The notes under the pieces are model-generated. The model saw only the letters and a list, made by a program, of their open reading frames with translations, had not been told where the DNA came from and searched no databases. The translations under genes were made by a program, and so were the position numbers. A DNA stretch of 64,000 bases from Chryseobacterium sp. ISL-6 (lineage in GTDB: Bacteria; Bacteroidota; Bacteroidia; Flavobacteriales; Weeksellaceae), in assembly GCF_018613715.1 (NCBI RefSeq), contig NZ_JAGGPT010000010.1, forward strand, positions 372,001 through 436,000, given 5' to 3'. Positions 50,378-59,064 of this stretch are shown in pieces; within the stretch, counting starts at the first letter, position 1; each line of letters opens with the position of its first letter.

Positions 50378-51361
50378 CTATGATTTAATATACATTGCAT
50401 TTTTAATTTCCTCTTTCACTTTTTCAAGTTTAGGGAACCATTCTGCAAACAAAGCGGCTGAATATGGTGCAGGAGCATCAGGAGTAGTAATTCTCTTGAT
50501 AGGTGCATCTAAATAATCAAACGCTTTTTGTTGTACCATATATGCAATTTCAGAAGAAATAGACGCAAATGGCCAAGCTTCTTCTAAAATAACCAGTCTG
50601 TTTGTTTTTCTAACAGAGTTTAAAACAGTATCGTAATCTAATGGACGAACTGTTCTAAGGTCTATTACTTCTACAGAAATACCTTCTTTAGCTAAATCTT
50701 CTGCAGCCTGAATTGCTACTTTCATAATTTTACCAAAAGAAACTAAAGTTACATCCTTACCTTCTTTTTTGATATCTGCTTTTCCGATAGGCAAATAGTA
50801 CTCTTCTTCAGGAATTTCCATTTTATCACCATACATCTGCTCAGATTCCATAAAGATTACAGGATCATTATCCTGGATAGCTGTTTTCAATAACCCTTTT
50901 GCATCATAAGGATTTGAAGGTACAACAACTTTAAGTCCCGGACAGTTAGCAAACCAGTTTTCAAAAGCCTGAGAGTGTGTAGCTCCTAATTGACCAGCAG
51001 AAGCTGTAGGACCACGGAAAACAATTGGACAGTTCCATTGTCCCCCACTCATCTGACGGATTTTTGCCGCATTATTTATAATCTGATCAATTCCTACTAA
51101 AGAGAAATTGAATGTCATAAACTCTACAATAGGTCTGTTCCCATTCATTGCTGCACCTACTGAGATCCCTGTAAAACCAAGTTCAGCGATTGGTGTATCG
51201 ATTATTCTTTTAGGACCAAATTCATCCAGCATTCCTTTTGAAGCCTTATAAGCACCGTTGTATTCTGCAACTTCCTCCCCCATTAAATAAATGGATTCGT
51301 CTTTACGCATTTCCTCACTCATTGCCTGTGCAATTACCTCACGAAAAGTATATTCTGCCAT
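50378..51361 (-). CDS. pdhB: Pyruvate dehydrogenase E1 component, beta subunit
   Basis: I use the ATG at 51361 (MAEYTFREVIAQAMSEEM, 327 residues), the normal N-terminus; an upstream in-frame ATG at 51433 adds an implausible Tyr/Phe-rich stretch that includes the promoter. Family landmarks are YLMGEEVAEYNGAYKASKGM, IIDTPIAELGFTGISVGAAM and VVVPSNPYDAKGLLKTAI. It works with the alpha subunit (not in the window) to decarboxylate pyruvate with thiamine diphosphate. TATTTTTG (51393-51386 on the minus strand) is a likely -7 box. Confidence 0.95.
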   Translation of the reverse strand: MAEYTFREVIAQAMSEEMRKDESIYLMGEEVAEYNGAYKASKGMLDEFGPKRIIDTPIAELGFTGISVGAAMNGNRPIVEFMTFNFSLVGIDQIINNAAKIRQMSGGQWNCPIVFRGPTASAGQLGATHSQAFENWFANCPGLKVVVPSNPYDAKGLLKTAIQDNDPVIFMESEQMYGDKMEIPEEEYYLPIGKADIKKEGKDVTLVSFGKIMKVAIQAAEDLAKEGISVEVIDLRTVRPLDYDTVLNSVRKTNRLVILEEAWPFASISSEIAYMVQQKAFDYLDAPIKRITTPDAPAPYSAALFAEWFPKLEKVKEEIKNAMYIKS

Positions 51362-51412
51362 AATTTCTTTGAAAAATTTAGAGTACAAAAATAGTGTTTT
51401 TTTATTATACAC

Positions 51413-51450
51413 ATAATAAAAACGACATCTCATTTAAATGAAATGCCGTT
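51413..51450 (-). terminator. Intrinsic terminator of the DUF2147 gene
   Basis: On the minus strand AACGGCATTTCATTT pairs with AAATGAGATGTCGTT through 15 positions including two G-U pairs. TTTTTATT follows. Confidence 0.8.
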
Positions 51451-51474
51451 AATTAATTTTTTATTTAAACCTTA

Positions 51475-51894
51475 TTAGTTTACTTTCTGCCAGGTTTGCG
51501 TTCTTCCTAATAAAGATAAACCTACATATCCTCTTACATTTAACTGATCTCCGGTTCTTGTAATGGTACATTTATAAGTTTTCCCTGTTTTAGGATCTGT
51601 AATCGTTCCTCCTGTAAATTCATCACCATCTTTCTTCAATCCTTTGATGATCTCCATTCCTAAAATAGGCTTTCCTTTTCTTTCGTCTTTACAGTTCGTA
51701 CAATTAGGATCAGCAGGTTTTATAAGTAACTGTGATACTTTTCCGTAATACGACCCATCTGTTTTCTTGTAGATCTCTACGATAGATTTTGCCTGTTTTG
51801 TTTCGTCATCTATTGTCTTCCATTTGCCTTCTATTTGTGCAAACGACATTACACCTACTAAAGAAAGAACCAGGGTAAATAATAATTTTCTCAT
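51475..51894 (-). CDS. DUF2147 family exported protein
   Basis: The 139-residue protein has a signal peptide (MRKLLFTLVLSLVGVMSFAQ). The mature part opens IEGKWKTIDDETKQAKSIVE and has CTNCKDERKGKPILGMEIIK, the DUF2147 hallmark with a CxxC-like pair. It ends LRGYVG-type (VRGYVGLSLLGRTQTWQKV). It is a calycin-like periplasmic protein of unknown function, found alone in its own unit. Confidence 0.92.
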   Translation of the reverse strand: MRKLLFTLVLSLVGVMSFAQIEGKWKTIDDETKQAKSIVEIYKKTDGSYYGKVSQLLIKPADPNCTNCKDERKGKPILGMEIIKGLKKDGDEFTGGTITDPKTGKTYKCTITRTGDQLNVRGYVGLSLLGRTQTWQKVN

Positions 51895-52045
51895 ATTCTT
51901 GTTGTTTTAATTCTAATAAAATATTTCTGTTGTCTATTTCATTGCTAAAAATATAAATTAATTTTAAACAAACAAAAACATTTATTATCCTAGGCATATA
52001 TAACAATACGCATACCAAATGTAATATTTAAACACTTCTTAAACA

Positions 52046-53974
52046 TTAGTTCAGTTTTCGGTTGATAACACGATCCATATAATCCTGATACCAAGCTTTT
52101 GCGATTTCTTTTCCTTTTTCAGTTTCCGGAGTTTTTAAATGATCAACAAGATTCTTTTCTAAACCAAGATCTGTTTTATCATAAATCCCAACTATATTTT
52201 TTCCGTCAAAACGATAAATATAATTACCAATGATAAACTGCTCAGCTCCACCATCTGAATTTGCAATAATAGCAGGATACTTTTTATCACTCACTAAGCT
52301 TCTTCCCCAGCTCCTGATCTTTTTATTATAACCTATTAAATCTGCTAATGTAGGATAGATATCAATTTGCTGAGCTTCTTCATTATTCACTCCTTTTAGT
52401 TGGTATTCAGGATTTGGCGAATATAAAATAATAGGAACAGAAAACCGGTTCATACTTTTTTGATATTCAGGATAATAGATCTCATTGGTATGATCACCTG
52501 TGAAAACAAAAATGGTATTGTTGTACCAGGGTTGTTTTTTTGCTGTTTCAAAATACTTCTTTATAGAATAGTCCGTGTACTGTATAGGCTCATGCATCTG
52601 ATTTTTTCCTTTTTTAAATTTCCCCTGATACTTTTCAGGAATTTTAAACGGATGGTGTGAGGAGGCTGTAAAAACAGTAGCCATAAAAGGTTGTGTTTTT
52701 CCTACATTTTTAGCAAAATACTGTAAAAAAGGTTCATCCCAGATAGCCCACATGCCGTCAAAATCAGCATCGTTATTATATTCTGTCTTTCCAAAATAAT
52801 GTTTGAAGCCCAGAATATTACCGAAACCTAAAAATCCCATTGATCCATTAGGTGCGCCGTGATAGAATGAAGTATCATAACCTAATTCATTACAAACAGA
52901 AACAATAGACTGTATCTTTTGATTGGAATAAGGAGAACTTGTAAATGCATCTGTAAGACTTGGAATTCCAGCAAGTACGCTGCTCATCCCATGAATGGAC
53001 TGTCTTCCATTGGCAAAAGTATTTGGAAAAATTAAACTTTCATTCGCCAGACTGTCAATAAACGGAGTATAAGAAACATAATCCTTTATATGTGTATCTT
53101 TATTAAAAGCACCTGAGTATTCCCTGCTGAAAGATTCAACAATAAAAATCACAACATTAGGGCGATTTGTTATTTTCCTGTCATAAATTTTATAAGGCTG
53201 AATATTATCATTTATAAATTTCTGATCTACAAAATGAACTTCTTTAAAGCTATTAGTACCCAGTGTTCTGAAAAAAGAAAATGTACTGTTCAAAACCAGA
53301 TTTCCCTGAGACGGAACTTTTACAAAACGATTGGCATCTACAAGATTAATCGGCCTGGTACTGTGTCTGAAATCACCACGGATACCACCTATAACCAATA
53401 CTGTAATACCACAAAGACAAAGAATAGATAGAATAAAATAAGGAATCAGTTTCACAGGCTTACGTTCCGTAATTTTCACCTTTTTATATAGAAAAACCCA
53501 TAATGCCATTAGAACCACAAACCCAATAAGAATAAAAGGATTCTGTACAATGGATGCGGCAAATACTTTAGCAATATTGGTCTCATGTTTTGCAACCTGC
53601 AATGCTGCGGAAGTTAATCTTGTTTGTGCAAACTTGAAATATACAAAATCACCAAAGTTCATGGCATAAGCGATTCCGTTTGTAATAAAGTAAAGCCAAA
53701 ACAACACCTTTTGATAGACTTTTTTCGTATTAATAATAATAGGAATAAGACTTAATAAAATAAATAAAGAATTAACGTACAAAATTGCCGTTGTATCAAA
53801 GGCTATCCCATGATATGACAGACTGAAATAGTCTGAAATGGAATCCACCTTTATGAGATCTTTGTTAAAATACCAGAATAAAAATCTGGCGATCTGATAA
53901 AAAACATATGCCAAAAAAATCCTGTATAACAATACCAGAACTTCCTGTTTTCTAAATTCTTTAAAAAATTTCAT
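52046..53974 (-). CDS. LTA-synthase-like sulfatase family membrane protein
   Basis: The 642-residue protein has five membrane segments in the first 200 residues and an extracytoplasmic alkaline-phosphatase/sulfatase domain. Metal and catalytic landmarks are NVVIFIVESFSREYSGAF (metal Glu), ANGRQSIHGMSSVLAGIPSL (nucleophile region) and VFTGDHTNEIYYPEY (metal Asp/His). Gram-negative members act as phosphoglycerol or phosphoethanolamine transferases; lipoteichoic acid itself is not expected here. TAAATTTG on the minus strand (53986-53979) ends four bases before the ATG. It is divergent from pssA. Confidence 0.92.
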   Translation of the reverse strand: MKFFKEFRKQEVLVLLYRIFLAYVFYQIARFLFWYFNKDLIKVDSISDYFSLSYHGIAFDTTAILYVNSLFILLSLIPIIINTKKVYQKVLFWLYFITNGIAYAMNFGDFVYFKFAQTRLTSAALQVAKHETNIAKVFAASIVQNPFILIGFVVLMALWVFLYKKVKITERKPVKLIPYFILSILCLCGITVLVIGGIRGDFRHSTRPINLVDANRFVKVPSQGNLVLNSTFSFFRTLGTNSFKEVHFVDQKFINDNIQPYKIYDRKITNRPNVVIFIVESFSREYSGAFNKDTHIKDYVSYTPFIDSLANESLIFPNTFANGRQSIHGMSSVLAGIPSLTDAFTSSPYSNQKIQSIVSVCNELGYDTSFYHGAPNGSMGFLGFGNILGFKHYFGKTEYNNDADFDGMWAIWDEPFLQYFAKNVGKTQPFMATVFTASSHHPFKIPEKYQGKFKKGKNQMHEPIQYTDYSIKKYFETAKKQPWYNNTIFVFTGDHTNEIYYPEYQKSMNRFSVPIILYSPNPEYQLKGVNNEEAQQIDIYPTLADLIGYNKKIRSWGRSLVSDKKYPAIIANSDGGAEQFIIGNYIYRFDGKNIVGIYDKTDLGLEKNLVDHLKTPETEKGKEIAKAWYQDYMDRVINRKLN

Positions 53975-54063
53975 TCGGCAAATTTACATCAAATTCATAT
54001 TACTGTATTTTTTAGTCGGTAATATTTTCATATAGAATTTTTAAAAAATGTAATTTTGTGATT

Positions 54064-54762
54064 ATGAATTTTATTAAAAACAATCTTGCCAACGCATTTA
54101 CCTTAGGAAATCTGTTTTCGGGATGCGTCGGTGCGGTTCATCTGATCCTGGGTGATTATCAAACAACTGCTATCTGCCTTATTCTCTCGCTGGTTTTAGA
54201 CTTTTTTGATGGGTTTATCGCCAGAGCTTTAAAGGCTAATTCAAATCTTGGAGTTCAACTGGATTCACTTGCTGACATGGTAAGTTTTGGCTTTGTTCCG
54301 GGTCTAACAATGTTTGTAGCTCTTACAAATAACGCTTATACAGATATTCCATGGTATTGTTATTTAGGCTTTTTGATCACTGCTTTTTCGTGTCTGAGAT
54401 TAGCAATTTTTAATCTGGATGAAGATCAGCAGTATTATTTTAAAGGACTGAATACCCCTTCCAATACTATTTTAATCTTCGGACTGTATTATGCTTTCAG
54501 GGAAACCCAAGGCTTTGAATTTTTATTTCATAATACCTATTTAATGATTGCTTTAACAGTGGTTCTCTCATTGCTTTTAGTGAGTCCTGTTAAAATGATC
54601 GCAATGAAATTCAAATCGATGAAACTGGAAGATAATTACCCAAAACTGGCTTTATTGATCGGAGCGGTTGTTATTTTAATTATATTTAAAACTGTTGGAA
54701 TTCCAATGGTTATTATTTACTATATTTTAATTTCACTCTTATTTCAGAAACAACTTAAATAG
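54064..54762 (+). CDS. pssA: CDP-diacylglycerol-serine O-phosphatidyltransferase
   Basis: The 232-residue membrane enzyme makes phosphatidylserine, the precursor of phosphatidylethanolamine. The complete CDP-alcohol motif is present: LDFFDGFIARALKANSNLGV with LDSLADMVSFG (four Asp, both Gly). The start NFIKNNLANAFTLGNLFSGC is typical of the type II PssA. I prefer the ATG at 54064 over the GTG at 54058. TAATTTTG (54051-54058) ends five bases before it, so the mRNA may be leaderless. Confidence 0.95.
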   Translation: MNFIKNNLANAFTLGNLFSGCVGAVHLILGDYQTTAICLILSLVLDFFDGFIARALKANSNLGVQLDSLADMVSFGFVPGLTMFVALTNNAYTDIPWYCYLGFLITAFSCLRLAIFNLDEDQQYYFKGLNTPSNTILIFGLYYAFRETQGFEFLFHNTYLMIALTVVLSLLLVSPVKMIAMKFKSMKLEDNYPKLALLIGAVVILIIFKTVGIPMVIIYYILISLLFQKQLK

Positions 54763-54814
54763 AAACTAGATTTGTATCTAACAAATTACCATTCCATTAT
54801 CAAATAATAAATCA

Positions 54815-55579
54815 ATGAATTTAAAATTATATAAACCACTTTGTGTTTTTGACCTGGAGACCACAGGAACTAATATCGGAAAAGACAGAATTGTGGAAAT
54901 CTGTATTTTAAAAGTAAATCCTGATGCATCAAGAGAAAGTAAAACATGGCGTATCAATCCTGAAATGCCTATTCCATTGGAGTCAAGTTTAATCCATGGT
55001 ATATATGATGCTGATATCAAGGATGCACCTACTTTTAAATCAATTGCTTCTAAAGTTATGGAGATGATTTCCGGTGCAGATCTGGGTGGGTTTAATTCCA
55101 ATAGGTTTGATGTCCCTCTTTTGGCGGAAGAACTTTTACGTGCAGAAATCGATTTTGATCTTAGTAAATTCAAACTTGTGGATGCGCAAACCGTTTTCCA
55201 TAAAAAAGAACCAAGAAACCTTGGGGCCGCTTATCAGTTCTACTGTGGAAAAACTTTGGAAAACGCACATTCAGCAGAGGCAGATGTGATGGCTACTTTT
55301 GAGGTATTGGATGCTCAGGTTGGAAAATATGAAGATGTTCCTAATGAGATTGCTGCTTTAAGTGAGTTTACATTCCATAACAAACATGCAGATCTAGCTG
55401 GTTTTATAGGTTTTAATGAAAAAACAGAAGAAGTTTTCAACTTCGGAAAATATAAAGGACAGGGGGTAAAAGCTGTTTTCCAAAAAGACCTTGGTTACTA
55501 CGGTTGGTTGCAAAATGCTGATTTCCCATTGTACACGAAGAAGGTATTCACAAAAATTCAGTTATCCAGTAAATTTTAA
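54815..55579 (+). CDS. DnaQ-like 3'-5' exonuclease
   Basis: The 254-residue protein has a DEDDh exonuclease domain: ExoI motif VFDLETTGTNIGKDRIVEI, ExoII GFNSNRFDVPLLAEEL, and ExoIII HSAEADVMATFEVLDAQ with the catalytic His. The C-terminal 50 residues (FNFGKYKGQGVKAVFQKDLG) form a small extra domain like that in DUF3820-type proteins. It may act as a repair or proofreading nuclease, not necessarily Pol III epsilon. It is followed three bases later by the DUF2007 gene. Confidence 0.92.
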   Translation: MNLKLYKPLCVFDLETTGTNIGKDRIVEICILKVNPDASRESKTWRINPEMPIPLESSLIHGIYDADIKDAPTFKSIASKVMEMISGADLGGFNSNRFDVPLLAEELLRAEIDFDLSKFKLVDAQTVFHKKEPRNLGAAYQFYCGKTLENAHSAEADVMATFEVLDAQVGKYEDVPNEIAALSEFTFHNKHADLAGFIGFNEKTEEVFNFGKYKGQGVKAVFQKDLGYYGWLQNADFPLYTKKVFTKIQLSSKF

Positions 55580-55582
55580 AAA

Positions 55583-55981
55583 ATGTCTGATCTAATTCGA
55601 TTCAAATTTTACGAAACCGCTCTTGAAGCTAACAGGGACAAACAGATCCTTGCCGAAAAAGGCATCCAGAGCTTCATTGCCAACGAGCAGCTTATTCAAT
55701 CGGATTGGTTACTCTCTCAGGCTGTGGGTGGAATTCAGCTACAGGTCTTTGAAGAAGATATAGAAAAAGCAAAACAGACTTTGGAAGATTATAAAGAGAA
55801 TGAAAAATATGCTCTTGAAGTGGAACATACAATTAAAGATTCTGAGTTTGACTTTGTATGTCCAAAGTGTGGTTCCAATCATATTTACAGGGATGACAGT
55901 GCGACCAGCTTTTTTGGAATTTCAATTTTAACAAGCCATAAATTTGTTTGTTATTATTGTGAGAATAGATTTACACATTAA
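55583..55981 (+). CDS. DUF2007 domain protein with zinc-ribbon
   Basis: The 132-residue protein has an N-terminal DUF2007 signal-transducing-like domain (FKFYETALEANRDKQILAEK, then LSQAVGGIQLQVFEEDIEKA). A C-terminal zinc ribbon has two CxxC pairs (FVCPKCGSNHIY and FVCYYCENRF). Its function is not known. It lies three bases after the exonuclease gene, so it is co-transcribed. Confidence 0.88.
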   Translation: MSDLIRFKFYETALEANRDKQILAEKGIQSFIANEQLIQSDWLLSQAVGGIQLQVFEEDIEKAKQTLEDYKENEKYALEVEHTIKDSEFDFVCPKCGSNHIYRDDSATSFFGISILTSHKFVCYYCENRFTH

Positions 55982-56055
55982 AAATAATTTCATTTAAAGG
56001 AGGTATCAATAATTAAAGATTACTTTGTACCTCGCAATGACAAAATAAGAAGAAT

Positions 56056-56661
56056 ATGAAAATCATCTGCATCGGAAGAAACTACAGTGAACATGCTAAG
56101 GAATTGGGAAATGAAATCCCTGAGAAACCAGTTATTTTCATCAAACCAGACACTGCCGTTTTAAAAGGTAATGACTTTTACCTTCCGGAATTCTCTAAAG
56201 ATGTGCATTATGAACTTGAGGTTGTATTGAAAATTTCAAAAGGTGGAAAGTACATCCAGAAAGAGTCAGCACATAAACATTATGATGAGATCGGTTTGGG
56301 AATAGATTTTACGGCCAGGGATCTCCAAACAGAACTTAAATCTAAAGGTTTACCCTGGGAGCTGGCTAAAGGCTTTGATGGCTCCGCTGTAGTGGGAAAT
56401 TTCTTTAAAAAAGAAAATTATAACCTGGAAAATTTACAGTTTTCATTATTACAAAATAAAGAGGAAGTTCAGAATGGCAACACCAAAGATATGATATTCA
56501 GCTTTGATGATATTATAGCATTTGCTTCACAATATTTCACACTACGCGTAGGTGACCTTATCTTCACTGGAACTCCAAAAGGGGTTGGAAAAGTTGAAGA
56601 AAATGACATTTTGGAAGCATTCCTTGAGGATGAAAAAATTATGGATATCCGAATATTATAA
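56056..56661 (+). CDS. Fumarylacetoacetate hydrolase family protein
   Basis: The 201-residue FAH-fold enzyme starts KIICIGRNYSEHAKELGNEI. It shows metal-binding HYELEVVLKISKG, then GLGIDFTARDLQTELKSKGL, and ends with DLIFTGTPKGVGKVEENDIL. Family members are C-C bond hydrolases, isomerases or acylpyruvases; this short form resembles YcgM/FAHD1-type acylpyruvases. It probably continues the exonuclease-DUF2007 transcript. Confidence 0.92.
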   Translation: MKIICIGRNYSEHAKELGNEIPEKPVIFIKPDTAVLKGNDFYLPEFSKDVHYELEVVLKISKGGKYIQKESAHKHYDEIGLGIDFTARDLQTELKSKGLPWELAKGFDGSAVVGNFFKKENYNLENLQFSLLQNKEEVQNGNTKDMIFSFDDIIAFASQYFTLRVGDLIFTGTPKGVGKVEENDILEAFLEDEKIMDIRIL

Positions 56662-56720
56662 GTATTTAACAGAACATTTTATCATTTTTTTCTTATCTTT
56701 AGATAACAAAATTAAAGGTT

Positions 56721-57158
56721 ATGATAAACATTGTATTGCCCGTAGATTTTGGGGACAAAACGGAACAACTTGTAGATGGTGCTATAAAGTTTGCTAAAGA
56801 AGTAAATGGCAAAATCAATCTTATCCATGTTGCACCTACAGACATTGGCTTTGCCATTGGCGATATGGGATTCCAATATTTTCCTGAAGTTGAAGAAAAT
56901 GAAATCAGAGAGGAATTGGTACAGCTTAACAAGCTTGAACAAAGAATTCTCTCCCATGACGTAGAATGTGAACATCTTTTAAAACAAGGTATTGCCAAGG
57001 ATATCATCCTTGAATATGCCAAAACAAAAAATGCCAGCTATATTGTAATGGGCTCACATGGAAGAAGCGGAATTTATGATGTCTTTGTTGGAAGCCTTAC
57101 GAAAGGATTAACAAAGAACTCAACGATCCCTGTTTTGGTACTTCCAATACATGAATAA
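56721..57158 (+). CDS. Universal stress protein (UspA family)
   Basis: The 145-residue protein has the Usp fold: NIVLPVDFGDKTEQLVDGAI at the start and the ATP-binding signature GSHGRSGIYDVFVGSLTKGL (G-2x-G-9x-G-S/T) at about residues 113-132. It is a single-domain, ATP-binding type. The 60-base gap after the FAH gene could still be one transcript. A very strong terminator follows. Confidence 0.92.
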   Translation: MINIVLPVDFGDKTEQLVDGAIKFAKEVNGKINLIHVAPTDIGFAIGDMGFQYFPEVEENEIREELVQLNKLEQRILSHDVECEHLLKQGIAKDIILEYAKTKNASYIVMGSHGRSGIYDVFVGSLTKGLTKNSTIPVLVLPIHE

Positions 57159-57183
57159 GAGAAATTAAATTTTAATCGTTATA

Positions 57184-57220
57184 AAAAAGCCGATCAAATA
57201 TTAAATTTGATCGGCTTTTT
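57184..57220 (+). terminator. Strong intrinsic terminator after the universal stress gene
   Basis: A perfect 16-bp stem (57184-57199 with 57205-57220) including GCCGATCAAAT/ATTTGATCGGC, with a 5-nt loop. A and T tracts are on both sides, so it could also serve the convergent small membrane gene. Confidence 0.9.
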
Positions 57221-57237
57221 ACTATATAACCAATTAA

Positions 57238-57471
57238 TTAACCTTCTTTTTTATAGATACTAGGATCATAGTAAGGATGTTTACCCTCCGTAGGAGAATA
57301 ATAGTCTTTATCTTTATTACTTCCAAGTGTAACCACAAGTACATAACACCAATAAGTGAACAGTACACAGCAAACTACAAATAGAATCCAGTTTAAAACA
57401 TTTCCAAAGGTATCAAAAAAGCCGAAAGACCATTTGAAAACTTTGCTTAAGAATAGAAAGAAAGACGTCAT
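57238..57471 (-). CDS. Small membrane protein, Flavobacteriia-conserved type
   Basis: The 77-residue protein has one or two hydrophobic segments (NVLNWILFVVCCVLFTYWCY). A C-terminal Tyr-rich tail follows (DKDYYSPTEGKHPYYDPSIY). I recall it as a small conserved Flavobacteriia protein (a DUF6341-type family), but the name is uncertain. It is divergent from the next gene; their -7 boxes face each other in a 42-base gap. Confidence 0.7.
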   Translation of the reverse strand: MTSFFLFLSKVFKWSFGFFDTFGNVLNWILFVVCCVLFTYWCYVLVVTLGSNKDKDYYSPTEGKHPYYDPSIYKKEG

Positions 57472-57489
57472 TATTTTCCTTTTTTAAAT

Positions 57490-57507
57490 TAACTTTGTAC
57501 AAATTTA
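57490..57507. promoter_or_regulatory. Face-to-face -7 boxes of two divergent genes
   Basis: TAACTTTG (57490-57497, plus strand) and CAAATTTA (57500-57507, TAAATTTG on the minus strand) are separated by two bases. Each start codon is 16-29 bases beyond. The two promoters would overlap completely, so only one can be used at a time. Confidence 0.5.
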
Positions 57508-57513
57508 TAAAAA

Positions 57514-58419
57514 ATGTTTAAATTACTTTCAAAAGAAAGCAATATTTTTTCAATTCCTGTTTATATTGGTTTTCTTCTTTTAATAGTAATAATATTTAAC
57601 ATACTGAATTTCAACACTTATGAAGCAATTGTTGCCGGAATTACATTCTTAGGAATTGCCTTAGGATATTTCTGTTTTCATAGTATTGCACTGAATTATC
57701 AGACTCATCTCCCATTATTCTTATACTCATTTTTCATTTTTGGTCTTTATCCGGGAGATCTGGATATTGGAATTGCGGTTTCACTTCTTACAAATTCTTT
57801 TCTTTTACTTCTTCTTACAAGTGCAAATGAAGATGTCAGAAAAAAATCATATGTTCTGGTCGGAGCTATTGTTGCATTAAATTTTATTTTTTTACCGACC
57901 ACCTGGCCAATGGCTGTTTTCGTGGTTATTCATGTTATTGCAACTTCTGAAAGAATAAGTTTAAATATCTTCAGATTTCTGCTTGGAATCGTTCTTATTG
58001 TTTTCAGTTATTTTTCAGTAATGTTTTTCTTAGATTTTACTACCTGGAACCTGGATTATTTTCCATTTGGAAAAATGAAAATTATAACTGATTACAAAGG
58101 TATAATTCCTTTACTTCCGGTTGCCCTGATGCTTGTATATGCAGTATATGACCATTTTAAAAATTATAACAAAAAAAGTCCGATAAGCAGATATAAATAT
58201 ACGTTCCTGCTTGTCTTTTCTTTAGCTCAATTGGTTACCATTATTCTGTATATGAATAAGAGCTACGAGTATTTACTGCTCCTGGCATTTCCTTCCAGTA
58301 TCATACTGAGCAGGATGATGCGTTTTTTACCCAAATACTGGATGCAGGAAGTCGGCTTATGGCTGATTATTATTAGTTTGGTTACCTTTAAAATAGGTAC
58401 TTATTTTAATTTATTTTAA
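57514..58419 (+). CDS. Multi-pass membrane protein, DUF6427-like
   Basis: The 301-residue protein has about nine or ten hydrophobic helices spread over its length (IPVYIGFLLLIVIIFNILNF at the start, VGLWLIIISLVTFKIGTYFN at the end). It has no recognisable catalytic motif. It may belong to a Flavobacteriia membrane family (DUF6427-type, uncertain). The DUF3109 gene follows eight bases after the stop, so they are co-transcribed. Confidence 0.75.
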   Translation: MFKLLSKESNIFSIPVYIGFLLLIVIIFNILNFNTYEAIVAGITFLGIALGYFCFHSIALNYQTHLPLFLYSFFIFGLYPGDLDIGIAVSLLTNSFLLLLLTSANEDVRKKSYVLVGAIVALNFIFLPTTWPMAVFVVIHVIATSERISLNIFRFLLGIVLIVFSYFSVMFFLDFTTWNLDYFPFGKMKIITDYKGIIPLLPVALMLVYAVYDHFKNYNKKSPISRYKYTFLLVFSLAQLVTIILYMNKSYEYLLLLAFPSSIILSRMMRFLPKYWMQEVGLWLIIISLVTFKIGTYFNLF

Positions 58420-58427
58420 AAAAGATT

Positions 58428-59012
58428 ATGATTCAGATAGACGATAAATTAATTTCTGAGGAAATATTTTCCGAAGATTTCGTTTGTAACCTTACAAAAT
58501 GTAAGGGTGCATGTTGTGTAGAAGGAGATGTAGGTGCTCCGTTAGATAAAAATGAGCTTGAAATTCTAGATGGCATTTTTGACAAGATAAAGCCCTACCT
58601 TACAAAAGATGGGATAAAAGCCCTTGAAGAACAGGGAACATGGACAACAGATCCTTCTGATGGTATGTATGTAACACCTATGGTTGAAGATCGTGAATGT
58701 GCCTATGTTACTTTTGACGAAAAAGGAATTACAAAATGTGGAATTGAAAAGGCTTATGAAGATGGTGCTGTTGATTGGCAAAAACCAATTTCTTGTCACC
58801 TGTATCCGATTCGTGTTACTGAGTATTCTTCTTTTACAGCTTTAAACTACCATGAATGGTCGGTATGTGATGATGCATGTGCTCTTGGAAAAGAACTGCA
58901 TGTCCCAGTATACAAATTCTTAAAAACACCTTTAATACGAAAGTATGGTGAAGAGTTCTATGCGGTTTTAAGTGACGCTGCTGATGAATGGAAAAAAGAA
59001 TATGGAAATTAA
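58428..59012 (+). CDS. DUF3109 family cysteine-rich protein
   Basis: The 194-residue protein carries the cysteine pattern of the DUF3109/zinc-or-iron-chelating (YkgJ-like) group: FVCNLTKCKGACCVEGDVGA, then EDRECAYVTFDEKGITKCGI, then ISCHLYPIRV and VCDDACALGKEL. This suggests a bound metal or cluster; the function is unknown. It follows the membrane protein gene by eight bases and is ended by a strong bidirectional terminator. Confidence 0.92.
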   Translation: MIQIDDKLISEEIFSEDFVCNLTKCKGACCVEGDVGAPLDKNELEILDGIFDKIKPYLTKDGIKALEEQGTWTTDPSDGMYVTPMVEDRECAYVTFDEKGITKCGIEKAYEDGAVDWQKPISCHLYPIRVTEYSSFTALNYHEWSVCDDACALGKELHVPVYKFLKTPLIRKYGEEFYAVLSDAADEWKKEYGN

Positions 59013-59050
59013 AAAATAAAACCGCAGATTGCTCTGCGGTTTTATTTTTT
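59011..59050. terminator. Bidirectional terminator between DUF3109 and M16 peptidase genes
   Basis: A perfect 18-bp stem (59011-59028 with 59033-59050; core ACCGCAGA/TCTGCGGT) with a TTGC loop. A and T tracts on both flanks serve the convergent genes. Confidence 0.95.
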
Positions 59051-59064
59051 ATAGATGTTATTAT

